Below are positions 11,544-21,900 of a DNA stretch of 64,000 nt, piece after piece. Within the stretch, counting starts at the first letter, position 1. Each line of letters starts with the position of its first letter. Position numbers and translations under genes: made by a program. The DNA comes from Zasmidium citrigriseum (taxonomy: Eukaryota; Ascomycota; Dothideomycetes; Mycosphaerellales; Mycosphaerellaceae), in assembly GCA_002786025.1 (NCBI GenBank), contig NHNW01000013.1, positions 372,001 through 436,000 of the forward strand, written 5' to 3'. The notes under the pieces were generated by a model. The model worked only from the letters and a program-made list of their open reading frames with translations, had not been told where the DNA came from and ran no database searches.

Positions 11544-12521
11544 TCAAACAGAAAGCAGAAAGAAAGAGAACGGAGCGCTACTACTTATCTCACTTGCAAA
11601 CCACCACCGGGCGTGGTTACCCTGGACTCGCAGCCGTTCCTGGCCCATAATCGCGAGACGCAATCTGTGCGTGGGTGTAACTCTCGCAGCGCTTTGCTCG
11701 GACAGGAAGGCGAACTGGCAGAAATCTCTGGGCATACGCGCTCGAGTGGAGTTGACCCGGTAGATCTTGCGCGGAGGGGTGCATGCACCGCGATAATGAA
11801 TGAGTCCTTGTGCATAGAAGATTTTTGCTTTTGCTGTGCGGCGTACAATCCAGGTGAGCAGGAAGAACAGAACATATTCCGGAGAGGTCAAGGTTGTTTC
11901 AGCAAGGTGACGGTTCGTGGAAGAACACAAAACAACAACGCGATCGTGGAGATTCACCTGGGCGAAGCTTTGGCCACTACCCCACAAAATCGACCCGAAG
12001 AGATTAGCTTCGGCTGAAGGCTCATCCCGTCTTCGCTCCAGGGCGAACTGCGAGTGTCCTTTCTCTCTTTTGCATCCACGCATCCAACATCGAAACATCA
12101 GCATGGCAGCCTCAAGGATGCCTGCACAATCCTGCTGGAGATAACTGATGATGATTTTGAACACCGGCCTCCACAAGACCCGATCGATTGTTTCTTCAGT
12201 TCGCGGACTGAAACACGGAAATCTGTCATCTTCGTCTCCCCTGAGGGATCCTGGGTCACCAACGAAGAACAATTTCGCATAGCACAATGCCGGCTTACCT
12301 GGAAGAAGAACTTTGTGCATTATTGAAGTTGTCAACAAACGGCCTCTTGCTTGAGGGCCACGTGGAAGCATCCTGGCGCAAATATGTACAGCCACTTGAC
12401 GTCCAGGTCGCCAACAAGGCACATACAACTTCTCCGCCATCCTAAAGCTCATCTGAGGAAACAATTCTGGAGATTTCTTGCTCTCATACACGAGACAGGA
12501 TCGTGAAGGTAAAGTTATCAT
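11544..12521 (-). CDS. Unidentified 325-codon ORF
   Basis: A single ATG-initiated frame of 325 codons lies between the S41 start (11,504) and the PEBP gene end (12,603), on the same strand as both. A random frame this long is unlikely at this base composition (rough estimate from 61/64 per codon: well under one expected in 64 kb), which is the main reason to list it. The protein has no motif I recognise: it is rich in Arg, Ser, Cys and Leu, has one hydrophobic stretch (PEYVLFFLLTWIV) that might be a membrane segment, and no clear signal peptide. It could be an orphan gene, a decayed gene, or a chance frame inside the S41 promoter. No intron is needed to keep it open. Confidence 0.3.
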   Translation of the reverse strand: MITLPSRSCLVYESKKSPELFPQMSFRMAEKLYVPCWRPGRQVAVHICARMLPRGPQARGRLLTTSIMHKVLLPGKPALCYAKLFFVGDPGSLRGDEDDRFPCFSPRTEETIDRVLWRPVFKIIISYLQQDCAGILEAAMLMFRCWMRGCKREKGHSQFALERRRDEPSAEANLFGSILWGSGQSFAQVNLHDRVVVLCSSTNRHLAETTLTSPEYVLFFLLTWIVRRTAKAKIFYAQGLIHYRGACTPPRKIYRVNSTRARMPRDFCQFAFLSEQSAARVTPTHRLRLAIMGQERLRVQGNHARWWFASEISSSAPFSFFLLSV

Positions 12522-12602
12522 CCATGCTATTTACATATCATCATTAGAGCACTATGAAGCCAAACCAACCGCAGCGGCACTTGCGAATTGCAGCTTTCAC
12601 TC

Positions 12603-13301
12603 CTAAGATGGGAGGTTGGTAATCGACTGATTCATATAGTTACCACCGATCGGGTTGCCCAGATTACCGCGAGTGGTGTATCCCAAAAGATCGAACGCAG
12701 GCCGCACCTGAGCTTGGATCGGGTTCGGCTTGTAACCGGCGGGCTCGCGGTAGACGAGCCAAGTGTAGCGATGTTGCTCACCAGGGCTGGCAGGTGTTGG
12801 GGGCTCGTAGAAAGTGACGAGGTTTCCGCTACCGGCACAGGCCTTCACTCCCGAGATGTACCAATGCAAGAAGTTGACTCGCGTGCCGAGAACTGGAGCG
12901 CCGTTGGGTCCGGGAACATCTGGGTCCATCATGAAGAAGCTGTACGTGGCATCTGCGGGAGCACCTGGTTCGGCAGTGAATTGGAATTTTGGTGGTGTGA
13001 GAGTTTCTGCAGGGAGGTCAACAACTGGTTTCCTGCTCTGCGGCGGGGTACTCAACTTACCCAGCGACGATGTCTGTGTGCCCAAATCGATATTCTTGCT
13101 TGGGTAGTTGATGAATAACTTGACCTTTGGCTCGATGGTTGGAATAAGAGTTGGCACAATTCCAGCGGATGTGAAAGAGGCCCGGACTCTGTTCGCCTCT
13201 GCTGGTGTAATACCAGTGCCACAAGTCTGGCGCTCTTCAACTGGTGCGGCGAGAGCGAGTGGCACGCTCACGAGGAGCGAGGCAATCTGAGCGAAACGCA
13301 T
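12603..13301 (-). CDS. Secreted phosphatidylethanolamine-binding protein (PEBP/TFS1-like)
   Basis: Two exons, 13301-13061 and 13006-12603, separated by a 54-nt in-frame stopless intron (GTAAGT...CTGCAG, phase 1); 214 aa after splicing, 232 if the intron is read through. Splicing brings QTSSL next to ETLTPPKFQF, which matches the usual PEBP strand pattern better than the unspliced reading. The first 19 residues (MRFAQIASLLVSVPLALAA) are a signal peptide. PEBP landmarks follow: YSFFMMDPDVPGPNG (the DPDxP ligand-pocket segment), NFLHWYISG (the conserved HW) and later HRYTWLVYREP. Family members bind phospholipid head groups; yeast Tfs1 inhibits carboxypeptidase Y. A secreted form may act on lipids or peptidases in the apoplast or vacuole. 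A TATA box sits 74 bp upstream. Confidence 0.88.
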   Translation of the reverse strand: MRFAQIASLLVSVPLALAAPVEERQTCGTGITPAEANRVRASFTSAGIVPTLIPTIEPKVKLFINYPSKNIDLGTQTSSLGKLSTPPQSRKPVVDLPAETLTPPKFQFTAEPGAPADATYSFFMMDPDVPGPNGAPVLGTRVNFLHWYISGVKACAGSGNLVTFYEPPTPASPGEQHRYTWLVYREPAGYKPNPIQAQVRPAFDLLGYTTRGNLGNPIGGNYMNQSITNLPS

Positions 13302-14286
13302 TTTGACGAAGGCTTGCAGTGAAGAGACGTCGGAAAACACTTGCCAAATCGCAGGAGCTAACTCCTCACCTCCCTTTATACACACCAGAGCGGACGAAAG
13401 GCTTGCGACGTCACAACATAATCCATCGAAAGCAAGACCCAGCAGAACTACAATTTCACGTGTCGGTGCGAACGCTCCCAACGCTCCCTCCTCCGGCTTG
13501 GTATGGCCCCGGTCCTTTACAGAAACGCTTGCACCTGACGTCCAACACTACGCTTAAACGAAGCCGCAGTACGCAGATCTTCGGAGAGCCTCAACGCTAA
13601 AGCAGTTCTCGAGCCAGTGAAGATCTTCTATTCTACACGCGATCGCGAGTTTGGAATGCTCTTGCCAAGAGACAATGATGGAGTGCAGACGCCACGCATA
13701 AGGCCGTGTGAAGTTGCTTTGTGGCAGACGCGAATTTGGGAGGAGGCATTTGTCGGAGAATTGGTGACGCATGGCTTTCTTGTCCACGGGATGCTTTGAT
13801 ACTGACGTTGTCCAAGAGGTGAAGTGGGAATACAGATTGCGACGGTTCGAACACTGTGAGCCACACCAAGTGGAACCTCCAAAAGATTTGAGATTCCGAG
13901 AACCGGGGATGGCCGTGCGCTGCGATGTCATCGATGGAACGGTCTCCTCATTGCGGGGTTGAAGGTGATCGGCAGTGGTCGAGGATTCTGTGTGGTGACA
14001 TTCGGAGTCGCTTGCGAACAAAAGCAAAGAAAGAAACGAACAAGCATTCGCTGTACGTAAATATAGGATGCGGCTGTGGGTTGCATGCCTCCTCCACATG
14101 GAAGTTGAATCCTTTCTGACAATTGTCGCTGGTGACGCTAGGCCGAAGTAGGAAGTTGCGAAGTTGAGTTGGGTCCGAGACGAGGACATATTACCAACTG
14201 CTGTGATGTGTTATCGAATGAGAAGACGTCGTTCTTTTTCTCCAAAACGCACTCTCGGCACTGGTCTGGAGACTTGCCACAAAGCC
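13302..14286. other. Intergenic, PEBP promoter and 3' flank of F-box-like gene A
   Basis: About 1 kb. Apart from the TATA box at 13,375-13,380 I see no supported feature. A 211-codon ATG frame on the minus strand (14,189-13,554) has no motif, and a frame of that length could arise by chance. Confidence 0.5.
13375..13380 (-). promoter_or_regulatory. TATA box of the PEBP gene
   Basis: Minus-strand TATAAA followed by GGGAGG, 74 bp upstream of the PEBP ATG. A strong consensus at a plausible distance. Confidence 0.5.
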
Positions 14287-15236
14287 TCAATCAGCCAAAG
14301 GGAGTCCACCAACCTTGTTGCTGGCAATGATTCGAGCTTCGCGCCGACAATGTAACCATTTGGAGCGGAGATATGCCTTCCGCTCCTCGCACTCCCTAAT
14401 GAAGGCTCCACTCTTCAAGCCCCACGACTTCCAGTACCGATTCTCCCACGGCTTGGGCAGCTCCTCGAGCACTCTGTGGAGCAGCTTGAAGTCTCCAAAA
14501 GTCAAGCCGTCACCACCTATCTTCCACTTGTTGAGTTGGTGGGCGATGCTCTCAGCAGCATGAACGAGGTCTTGCTCCTCGAAGATCGGCTGAATACCAC
14601 GTGCACACCCATGGTCTGCCCAATAACTCGAGTCATGGATGGTGCATTTCCACACACCAGCATCTCGCTTGATCTGGACCCCTATCTTGAACCACAATTC
14701 CTCATCATCTTCGGGATTGTCTTCGGCATAGCGATCTTCCCACAGCCCCTCAAAGACCAACCAGAAATCTTTGACACGGCCAGTGACCTCGAAACACCTG
14801 CACGGCCAGTCAAGTCGCCCGACATAGAATCCTTGCATTCCAAATGGCGCGCATGCCCTTTCCGGATCGATGCAGACGGGGAAGTCGATGCGGAGCACTG
14901 CCTTCGCAAAGAAGACCTCCCAGACTTCAGCGGCTACCTGGCGATTGATACCGCAAAGGAGATTGAGTCCTGGGCTGTTGCACTCTGCTTTCAAAGGGCA
15001 GCCAGAGGATCCGCCGGCGCATTTGAGGTCGACAATATCGGTTGGTGCTACGCCAGCAAGGAGGTAGATATGGTGTGCAGTCAGCTAAAACCGCCAGGAT
15101 GTTGTCTTTCTAGTCTCGGGAATTATACCTTGTCACGGAGTTCGCGAGGAAGATGAAGGAAGGTGACGGGCTCGTCTTCATCCCCGTTGCTGGTCGCTTG
15201 AGCGGTCGCTGTCTCCGATCGAGCTTCCATCTTCAT
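14287..15236 (-). CDS. F-box-like / 2EXR-type protein, tandem family member A
   Basis: Exons 15236-15129 and 15084-14287, with a proposed 44-nt intron (GTATAA...TTTTAG), give 301 aa. The N-terminus carries VTFLHLPRELRDK, the LPRELR motif that opens fungal F-box-like/2EXR domains, and later NRQVAAEVWEVFFAK. The C-terminal block WKIGGDGLTFGDFKLLHRVLEELP is nearly repeated in member B. In members B and C the intron acceptor lies directly before the IYL codons; here that site reads CACACC instead of an AG, and the only nearby acceptor is 15 nt upstream, which would insert LTAHH. The intron may therefore be mis-spliced or shifted in this copy. Function is unknown; F-box-like proteins often act as substrate adaptors, but the ubiquitin role is not shown for this fungal family. 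Confidence 0.7.
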
Positions 15237-15342
15237 GGTGGTATGGAGAAGCTCAATGGCACACTAGGGAATAGGAGTAGGCGAGACAAAAAGGTGGGTG
15301 CGGAAGATGCGAGAACAGGCGCGGAACGGCCTGCAAACTTTC

Positions 15343-15398
15343 CGGCATTTCATCGGCAGGGTAAGTGAATGTTGAGAGTGCTTTCACATGGCATTGCA
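15343..15398. repeat. 56-bp direct repeat, copy 1 (upstream of member A)
   Basis: Matches 16,497-16,552 at 55 of 56 positions (one T/C difference in CACATGG versus CACACGG). It lies about 110-160 bp upstream of the member A ATG in the 348-bp gap after gene B, and weaker similarity continues on its left side. It marks the edge of the duplication that produced members A and B. Confidence 0.9.
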
Positions 15399-15584
15399 AT
15401 CTTTCATTTCTATTCCCTTAATCACTCTTTCGATTACAAAAGCAACAATCTGCTACAAAGTAGCCATGGCTTGTTTCAATCTCCATCTGACTATATTCTA
15501 GAGACAATTCCGACAAGTTCAATTTGCTCGCGATTCCTTGCAGCGTTCAATCCCAAAGCTCGATATCTCTGTGCATTTCTTGAC

Positions 15585-16381
15585 TTAATCATCCTCGTCG
15601 GACTCCGATTCCTTTGGTAACACCCAGGTCTGGTACTGTCTGGGCACCTTTTCGACAACCTGACGGATGAGCTCGATGTCCCCATAGGTCAGGCCATCTC
15701 CGCCAATCTTCCACTTCTGCAAGCTGTGCGTGATAGGGTCTACAAGATCATCCAGCTCCTCTTCGAGCACGGTGATCTCGTCTTCGGATGTTTCCCGACT
15801 CTCCTTGACCCCTTTGCATGCCCACTCAGCATTCTCCCGCTGCACAGTCGCCTTGACACTGAACGCTTCCCAGTGTTCCTTTCCTCGAGGATACCACACC
15901 TCGTCGAACCACAGGCCGACTGTCTTGGCTCGGGCAATGAGTGCTTCACATGGGCACGAGTGCTTCAGTTGCGGGACCTCCCAATCCCGGAAGCCCTCAC
16001 CGGAACCCTTGGCTCCAAGACGGACAAGAACGTGGCATTTGGACAGGAAAGTGTCCCAGGCTTCGTCGCAAATTTGACGGTTGACGGGAGCTAGAGTCCG
16101 TACGCCATCGAAGGCAGCCAGACTGTGCTGAATGATCAGGAATGTGCAATGTCCCACTCCAGGGCGATCAGAGTTCCAAGCACACTGGAGATGTATGGAG
16201 TTTGGCTGGGCGACGCCGGCGTAGAGGTAGATCTGAGATCCCATGAGCTGGAAACCATGAGAAAGGATTGTGTCGCAACACATACCTCGTCGCGGAGTTC
16301 TCGAGGAAGATCAAGGAAGGTAACGGGCTCGTCTTCATCCTTGTCGCCAGTCGGTGGAGCAAACACGGATTGGGCGTCCAT
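15585..16381 (-). CDS. F-box-like / 2EXR-type protein, tandem family member B
   Basis: Exons 16381-16286 and 16232-15585, intron 53 nt (GTATGT...CTCAG, phase 0); 247 aa. Exon 1 ends VTFLDLPRELRDE and exon 2 begins IYLYAGVAQ. Mid-protein NRQICDEAWDTFLSKC and C-terminal WKIGGDGLTYGDIELIRQVV align with member A. The tail is acidic (ESESDEDD). It is the closest relative of A in the array, sharing exon structure and upstream sequence. It starts at the ATG giving MDAQSVFAPP; an upstream in-frame ATG at 16,492 would fall in the duplicated promoter zone and is not preferred. Role unknown; predicted intracellular. Confidence 0.78.
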
Positions 16382-16496
16382 CTTGGTGGTGGCGGCGGGA
16401 TTGTAGATGGCGCAATAGAGTGTGCAAAGTAGGAGAGACGAAAATTGGGTGTGGAAGGTGCGAGAACAACAGGCCGCGGGACGGCTCGCCAATCAT

Positions 16497-16552
16497 CGGC
16501 ATTTCATCGGCAGGGTAAGTGAATGTTGAGAGTGCTTTCACACGGCATTGCA
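16497..16552. repeat. 56-bp direct repeat, copy 2 (upstream of member B)
   Basis: Partner of 15,343-15,398, 116-171 bp upstream of the member B ATG, at nearly the same distance as the other copy from its gene. It shows that the duplicated unit included the promoter and not only the coding sequence. Confidence 0.9.
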
Positions 16553-16613
16553 TTCTTCTAGTTACATATTCCCTCTCACTTCGTCATCTCCGAAGGATCC
16601 GATGCTACCCTTT

Positions 16614-17574
16614 CTATTTCGGAAAGAAGTAGGGATTGAAGTCGTCCTTCACCTCGTCGATCTCGGTCCCTAAGTCCTCGCCGGCGTAGTCGCTATCCCA
16701 CTTCAGACTCGCCGGGTTCTCCTCCACGAACGTCTCCGAAAGGTCGCGACTATCCATGGTGCCTTTTATGACCCTATCCACGATACGAACGACGTCTTCC
16801 GAGACTTTCGTCTCCGTAACTTTCGCCAAGTCATCTTCAACGGCTTTGGCGGCAGTCTCCAGCTTCTCCTGCAAGGCAACCTCAGACAGGGGCTCCTTCA
16901 CGGCCGTGTCGTACTCTGACTTGGATACCCGACACTTCCATACTCCATTCTCATTCCAGACGAATGCCTCGCGCTTGAAATGGTAACAACCATCTTTCTG
17001 ACCAGGCCTCTTGACGAACCGGTGACGCCTCGAGATGATCGATACTCCTGCGGCGACGACCTTGACGATCTTGTCGCACGGGCACCTATTGTAGCGGGCA
17101 ACGCTGCCCCGTTCAAGGAGCTTATACCTCATCCTATCCGAAGGCTCGATGGAGAATCTTGTGTTTTTCATGAAAATCTCCCAGACTTCGGCCTTGACCT
17201 GGCGACAAACGAGAAGTAGAGACGTCAAAGGCCTGAAATAGCGACGACGTTCGACCACGCAGTAACCGCGGGTAAGGTTGCGATGCTTGCAGCAGAGTCG
17301 CATGGTCTTCGGCGGGACCACGTTGGCATGGAGATAGATCTGCGGGATATCATCAGCCGTCACTCCCACTGCTGGAGTCTGTCGCAGCACATACCTCATC
17401 GCGGAGTTCTCGAGGAAGAGAGAGGAAGTTGACGGGATCGTCTGTGTCATTGCCCCGAAGAGCCTTCGTACGCTCGATCTGCGCCGGAGTCCTCGTCTTG
17501 GGTGTCGGCGGGTCTGGGTTCTTGCCGCGACCCCGACGGGCTTTCGTGCGCCGGCTCTTCACCTCAGTCCACAT
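16614..17574 (-). CDS. F-box-like / 2EXR-type protein, tandem family member C
   Basis: Exons 17574-17395 and 17339-16614, intron 55 nt (GTATGT...CCGCAG) at the same codon boundary as in B; 301 aa. Exon 1 has a longer basic, Pro/Thr-rich leader (KARRGRGKNPDPPTPKTRTP) before VNFLSLPRELRDE; exon 2 begins IYLHANVV. CRQVKAEVWEIF matches the NRQV/ICxEVW block of A and B. The C-terminal half diverges: it lacks WKIGGDGL and has a Lys/Glu-rich helix (LETAAKAVEDDLAKVTE). It is therefore an older paralogue. Unknown function; predicted nuclear or cytosolic. Confidence 0.75.
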
Positions 17575-17818
17575 CTTGGGTGTCGATGGGTCGGTCCCAC
17601 ACTGATTTGTCGGAGGTGTAGATGCAGAATTCGAGAAGTGCGGGCTTTGAGATGGAGGCCAAGCCGGCGTGCCATCGGAAGCGGATAAATTTAGGACCGA
17701 AAATCAAGTGAATCTTCTCACCTCCCCATTCCCAACACCTTTCACATCCTCTCACATCCTCTCGTTTTCTTTACGTCTTATCAAATCCTCTCCCGTCCTT
17801 TCCCACCTCTTCAAGCCC

Positions 17819-18544
17819 TCACATCCGATAGCACCACCCATGAACCCCCTTCAACCCCCTCTCAACGCCCCTAACCTCCCTAATCCCAAACCCCCCACCC
17901 CGCCTCCCAACCCACCCCTCAACATTCCTCTCCACAACGACCGCACACCACCTCCTCCACCTAACATACTCGCCCCTCCTCTCCTCGTCCAACCTCCCCA
18001 AAACCCTCGCCTCCTCCCTCACACTCTCGGTAAACCTCACTCTGACCCTGCCATCAGAGGATTTAAAAATCTCGAAGTCCGGTATTGTCAGGCTTGTGTA
18101 TCTTATGTTCAGGCGTGAAACTCGGCGTAGGGCAACAGCGCAAAGACACCACCTAACCCGATGCGTCGGTCCCCTCACAGGCGCAAGATTACACACATGA
18201 ACCGCGAACCTCTGCCGTCGGAAATAACTCTCCTGTACCTCCACTCGTAACTGGCGACAGGTATTCGAAAGACACAGCGCCGTGCGGAGGGTCGTGTAAG
18301 GATTACAAGGCCCGAGGGTTGTGTTATAGACATTTCTTGGAGAGCGATGATCGTTGCCGAGACAGAGGTACAGTGGTTGTGTGAGATTGGGGAAGAGGTG
18401 TGAAAAGATCATTTCTCGCAGTTCGCGGGGGAGGGTGAGCAAGCGAGAGAAGGATAGACGGCGGCGTTTGCGGCAGCGGGGTGGGGATTCCTCGTTGGAG
18501 TAGTGGTGGAGGTTTCGGGATTTCTTTTGCCTGCGGAGGGGCAT
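17819..18544 (-). CDS. F-box-like / 2EXR-type protein, divergent member D
   Basis: Single-exon frame of 241 aa, MPLRRQKKSRNLHHYS onward. A basic leader precedes LLTLPRELREMIFSHLFPNL, the same opening motif as A-C but without the intron, and NTCRQLRVEVQESYFRR matches their second conserved block. The last 60 residues are Arg/Gly/Val-rich, and the mRNA-sense strand is strongly G-rich there, unlike the neighbours. It extends the family to four tandem genes on one strand and is the most diverged. It may have lost the intron or kept the ancestral intronless form. Confidence 0.65.
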   Translation of the reverse strand: MPLRRQKKSRNLHHYSNEESPPRCRKRRRLSFSRLLTLPRELREMIFSHLFPNLTQPLYLCLGNDHRSPRNVYNTTLGPCNPYTTLRTALCLSNTCRQLRVEVQESYFRRQRFAVHVCNLAPVRGPTHRVRWCLCAVALRRVSRLNIRYTSLTIPDFEIFKSSDGRVRVRFTESVREEARVLGRLDEERRGEYVRWRRWCAVVVERNVEGWVGRRGGGFGIREVRGVERGLKGVHGWCYRM

Positions 18545-18932
18545 TTTCGAAGTAGCTAGATGTGAGAAGTTCTTTTGCTATTGACCGGTATTAGTTCTGA
18601 CCTCCTTTTCAATCGCAGGGGCATGTCATGTGATGTTGCCTGAAGTGGTTAGCGGGTCTCGCGAAGTGAATCAATCCATCAGTTGGTGGCGGAGGATGCG
18701 GCTGATCAGTATCATTCGCACTTGGCAATCGCATTTCAAAGATTCCGAACGTGATGCGTGACAAACATGCCAGGTTGTTCTTCTCCGTTATGACTGAACA
18801 CACGAGGGCACTGATCAGTGCACGAGTACCTTGAAAATGCCAGCACGTGGCTGAGATCGAAAGCAACTCAATTCCTGCGCGGTAGGGGTATCTCAATTAG
18901 CAAAGCAAAGCAAGCCACCCCAGCACCCGTTC
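18545..18932. other. Intergenic gap
   Basis: 388 bp between member D and the 3' end of the Tfc4 gene. No frame with coding signal; nothing recognised. Confidence 0.6.
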
Positions 18933-21900
18933 TCAAATCACCAGCCACTCCTCCGTCACCTTCTTCGCAGCCTCCTGATTGCCAGCCAGAGCGTACAGGT
19001 TCTGCAAGGCATAAGCCGCCTCCGTAGCGAAGTCCTCGCCGTCAATCTCCAACGGCTCCTCACCAGCCTCGACACGCTCCATTCTCTCCTTCTGCATCGG
19101 CTCGCTCAGTCCAAGCACCCTCTCATACGCCGGCAGAGCCAGATGCGAAAGACCGAGCTGATGCCACACCCTCGCAACGTTGAACTCTGCTTCCTGCCGA
19201 TGACAGGCCTTGCCACTCGCAACACGCAAATCATAGTAGCGGTACATGAACGTCAGACCCTGCGTGATACCGAATTGTCGATTCTCTGTTTGTCGCTTCA
19301 TCGAATTCTGGATCCACATGACTGCAATACTGAGGTTGACACAGATGTTGTCGGGCTGCAGTGCCAGAGCTCGGTAGTAGTATGGCAGCGCACTGTGTGA
19401 GTGATTGGCAACGGCAACCATGTGGCCATACATGAGCAGGATTCCGGCATCAAGCTCATGCTTCTCGTGAGCATACTTCTTGACCCGCTCCGCCAAGCTG
19501 GTGCCCTGGATAGACCAGTCAATCCTCTGGCGCACATCCTCCGACATCACCATATAGTCCATCTGCTTGACCATTCGCAGAACGAATTTCTGAGTCGGTC
19601 CTGCAGAGAACCAGTTGTTGCCGTATGCGAAGCGGTTGACAGCCGCCAGAAGCTGGAAGGCCATGCCTCCCCTAAAGGCATTCTTCGACAGGATCTGACG
19701 AGCCAACGAGATCAAGTACTCGCTATCGTTGAATACGAATCCGCAGTGAAGCGCAATGCCGTAATTGGCCCAGGTGAGGTCGTCGTTCAGGAAGAAAACA
19801 TTCGCCGCAAACAAGATATCCTTTACCACCTTATAGCACCGGTCTTGCTCGCCGCTGTTTGCATACAAAATTGCAAGGTCTGCAAAGATGTGATGCCACT
19901 CCTTGAACGGGATAGTGAGGAAAGTCTCGGGCTCCCCAATTCGTGGATTCCTTGAGTCTTTTTGAAAGGGCTGGCCGGCGTCAAGGTCGCCTCTCAATTT
20001 GAAGTTCTTGTCTCTCTCCGGAAAGAACACTTTCATGGATGCAAAGTCCTCCAACATGTTGTTAGCAGCCTCGACCCATTGGTCGACAGCGTCTTCGTCT
20101 TTGCCTTCCCTGAGAGCGCTCCAATTTGTTTTGATGATTTCGTAATGCGCCAGGCACCTAGTCTGAGCATCCTGAATCCCACGCAACCGCAGCTCCTTCC
20201 TTGAAGGCGGTTTCGGCTTGACTGGCTTCTTCAATTTCGGTCTCTTGACAGGGCGCTCAGGCTGCATGTCGCCACCGTTTTTCAGGGCGTTCTTCCTCTT
20301 TCGCTTGCGCTTCTTTGGTGTCTCCTCCATTGCTTCCTCTATGTCTAGATCTGGCACATCTGGCTCTGGAGGCAATGTAACGGGTGCTGACACCGGTCCG
20401 CCCATGTGAAATCCTGTCGAGGAACCTTGTCCGCCAGTCAAATTGGGTGCCACTCCAGCAGGTCTCAATTCCCTCAGAGGTACTACTGGCCTTGGTCGAA
20501 CAGGAGCAGCCGGCTTATTCATGTTCGGTCTGATGATCTTCGGCGGGGCAACCTTGGTAGACGGCGGAACCATCTTCACACCTGCATCCATGAGAAGATC
20601 CCGCCTGTTCAAGAAGATCAACTCATTGCAAAGGAATCGAGCCTTGTCGGTCTCGCCACTGTCTTCGTAAATCTTCGCAAGTTTGGCACAGGCTTTGACG
20701 TAGCCATTTCCTTTGCGACGGCGTACGAGCTCATAGACAGCGACGGCGTCTTCGATCCGCTCAAGCGCCTGGTAACACGTAGCGACCTGAATCCAACCAG
20801 TATCGTCGAGAACTTCATCGCGGTCATCATCCACATCACCAAGTTTGCGAAGGCAGTCGTAGTACTCTGCGGCCTCTTTCATAAAGCCCGCGCCTCTCAG
20901 ACAAGCCGCCACTTGCTGGAAAGAGTCGCAGTATTGTTCAGGCCAGTCCGAGTACGCCAGTAGCGAACGAAAATGTTTCCGCGCTTCCTCGTAACAATGC
21001 ACACCGCATTTGGCACGTAGGAGACCCAGCCGGACCTTGATCTCGACAGGCAAGCCCATACCGTACAGATTCATGTCTCGGCTGGCCTTTCCCATTTGAA
21101 ACTCGCCCACGAGGTTTCTACGCTCGTTGTCTTCGTCAAACTCACGGTCGTCATCCTTGAAACGATCCCAGAAGGTCTCTTCTTTACGTCCCAGGAATCG
21201 CCGAGCGAGTCGCTTGGCTGTTGCGATCGCTTCCCAAGGTGCGTCAAGCTCTTGCACCAGTTCCAGATACACGTTCAAATGACTCCACTGCTTCTCTTCC
21301 TGCGCGCGGGGGTTGGCATTCTCAATTGGCTCCCCAAATATCTCTTCGTCTTTGTACAAGTCAAAGGCATGGTCATAGGCCTCTTTGGCCTTAATGAGCT
21401 CCGACGCATCTCCCCATGCTGCGCAAAGGATAGCATACTCTTCGAGGTAGTGGGTCTTCTTGGGCCATCGCTTGAGAATGTTCTTGCAGTCGATTCTTGC
21501 GCCTTTCGAGTCATTGATCTCTTTGTAAAGCTCAAACTTCTTGGATCGCACTTCAAACTCCAGTTCGGGGTCCTGCTTGAAGGAGGCGTGCAGCCTGAGA
21601 GCTTCTGAATAGCAATCGATCGCACTTCTAACGCGAGCGATGGTCCGCTCCTCACTGCCAAGCTCGAGAATTCGCTCAGCCGTCAGAGACCATGCCTCGA
21701 CAGTACGAGCAGATTGAGCCCCAACCCACAAAGCTTCAGCACTCGACTCCTCTTCGCCGCGTTGTCGTAGAAGTTCGGACACCAACAAGTGGGCAGGGTA
21801 CATCTCAGGATTGGCACCAACAGCCTGTCGAGCATAGTCCAGGGCTGTATCGACATCGCCATCGAGCTTCGCATGATTGGCTTTTGCCATGAACTGTTTG

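Noticed and set aside
13554..14189. 211-codon ATG frame on the minus strand between PEBP and F-box-like gene A
   Set aside because: No motif, no signal peptide, and a frame of this length is expected about once by chance in a window of this size.
17669..18118. Pro-rich 149-codon plus-strand frame
   Set aside because: Antisense to the Arg/Gly-rich end of family member D; its Pro/Asn/Leu repeats come from the C-rich strand.
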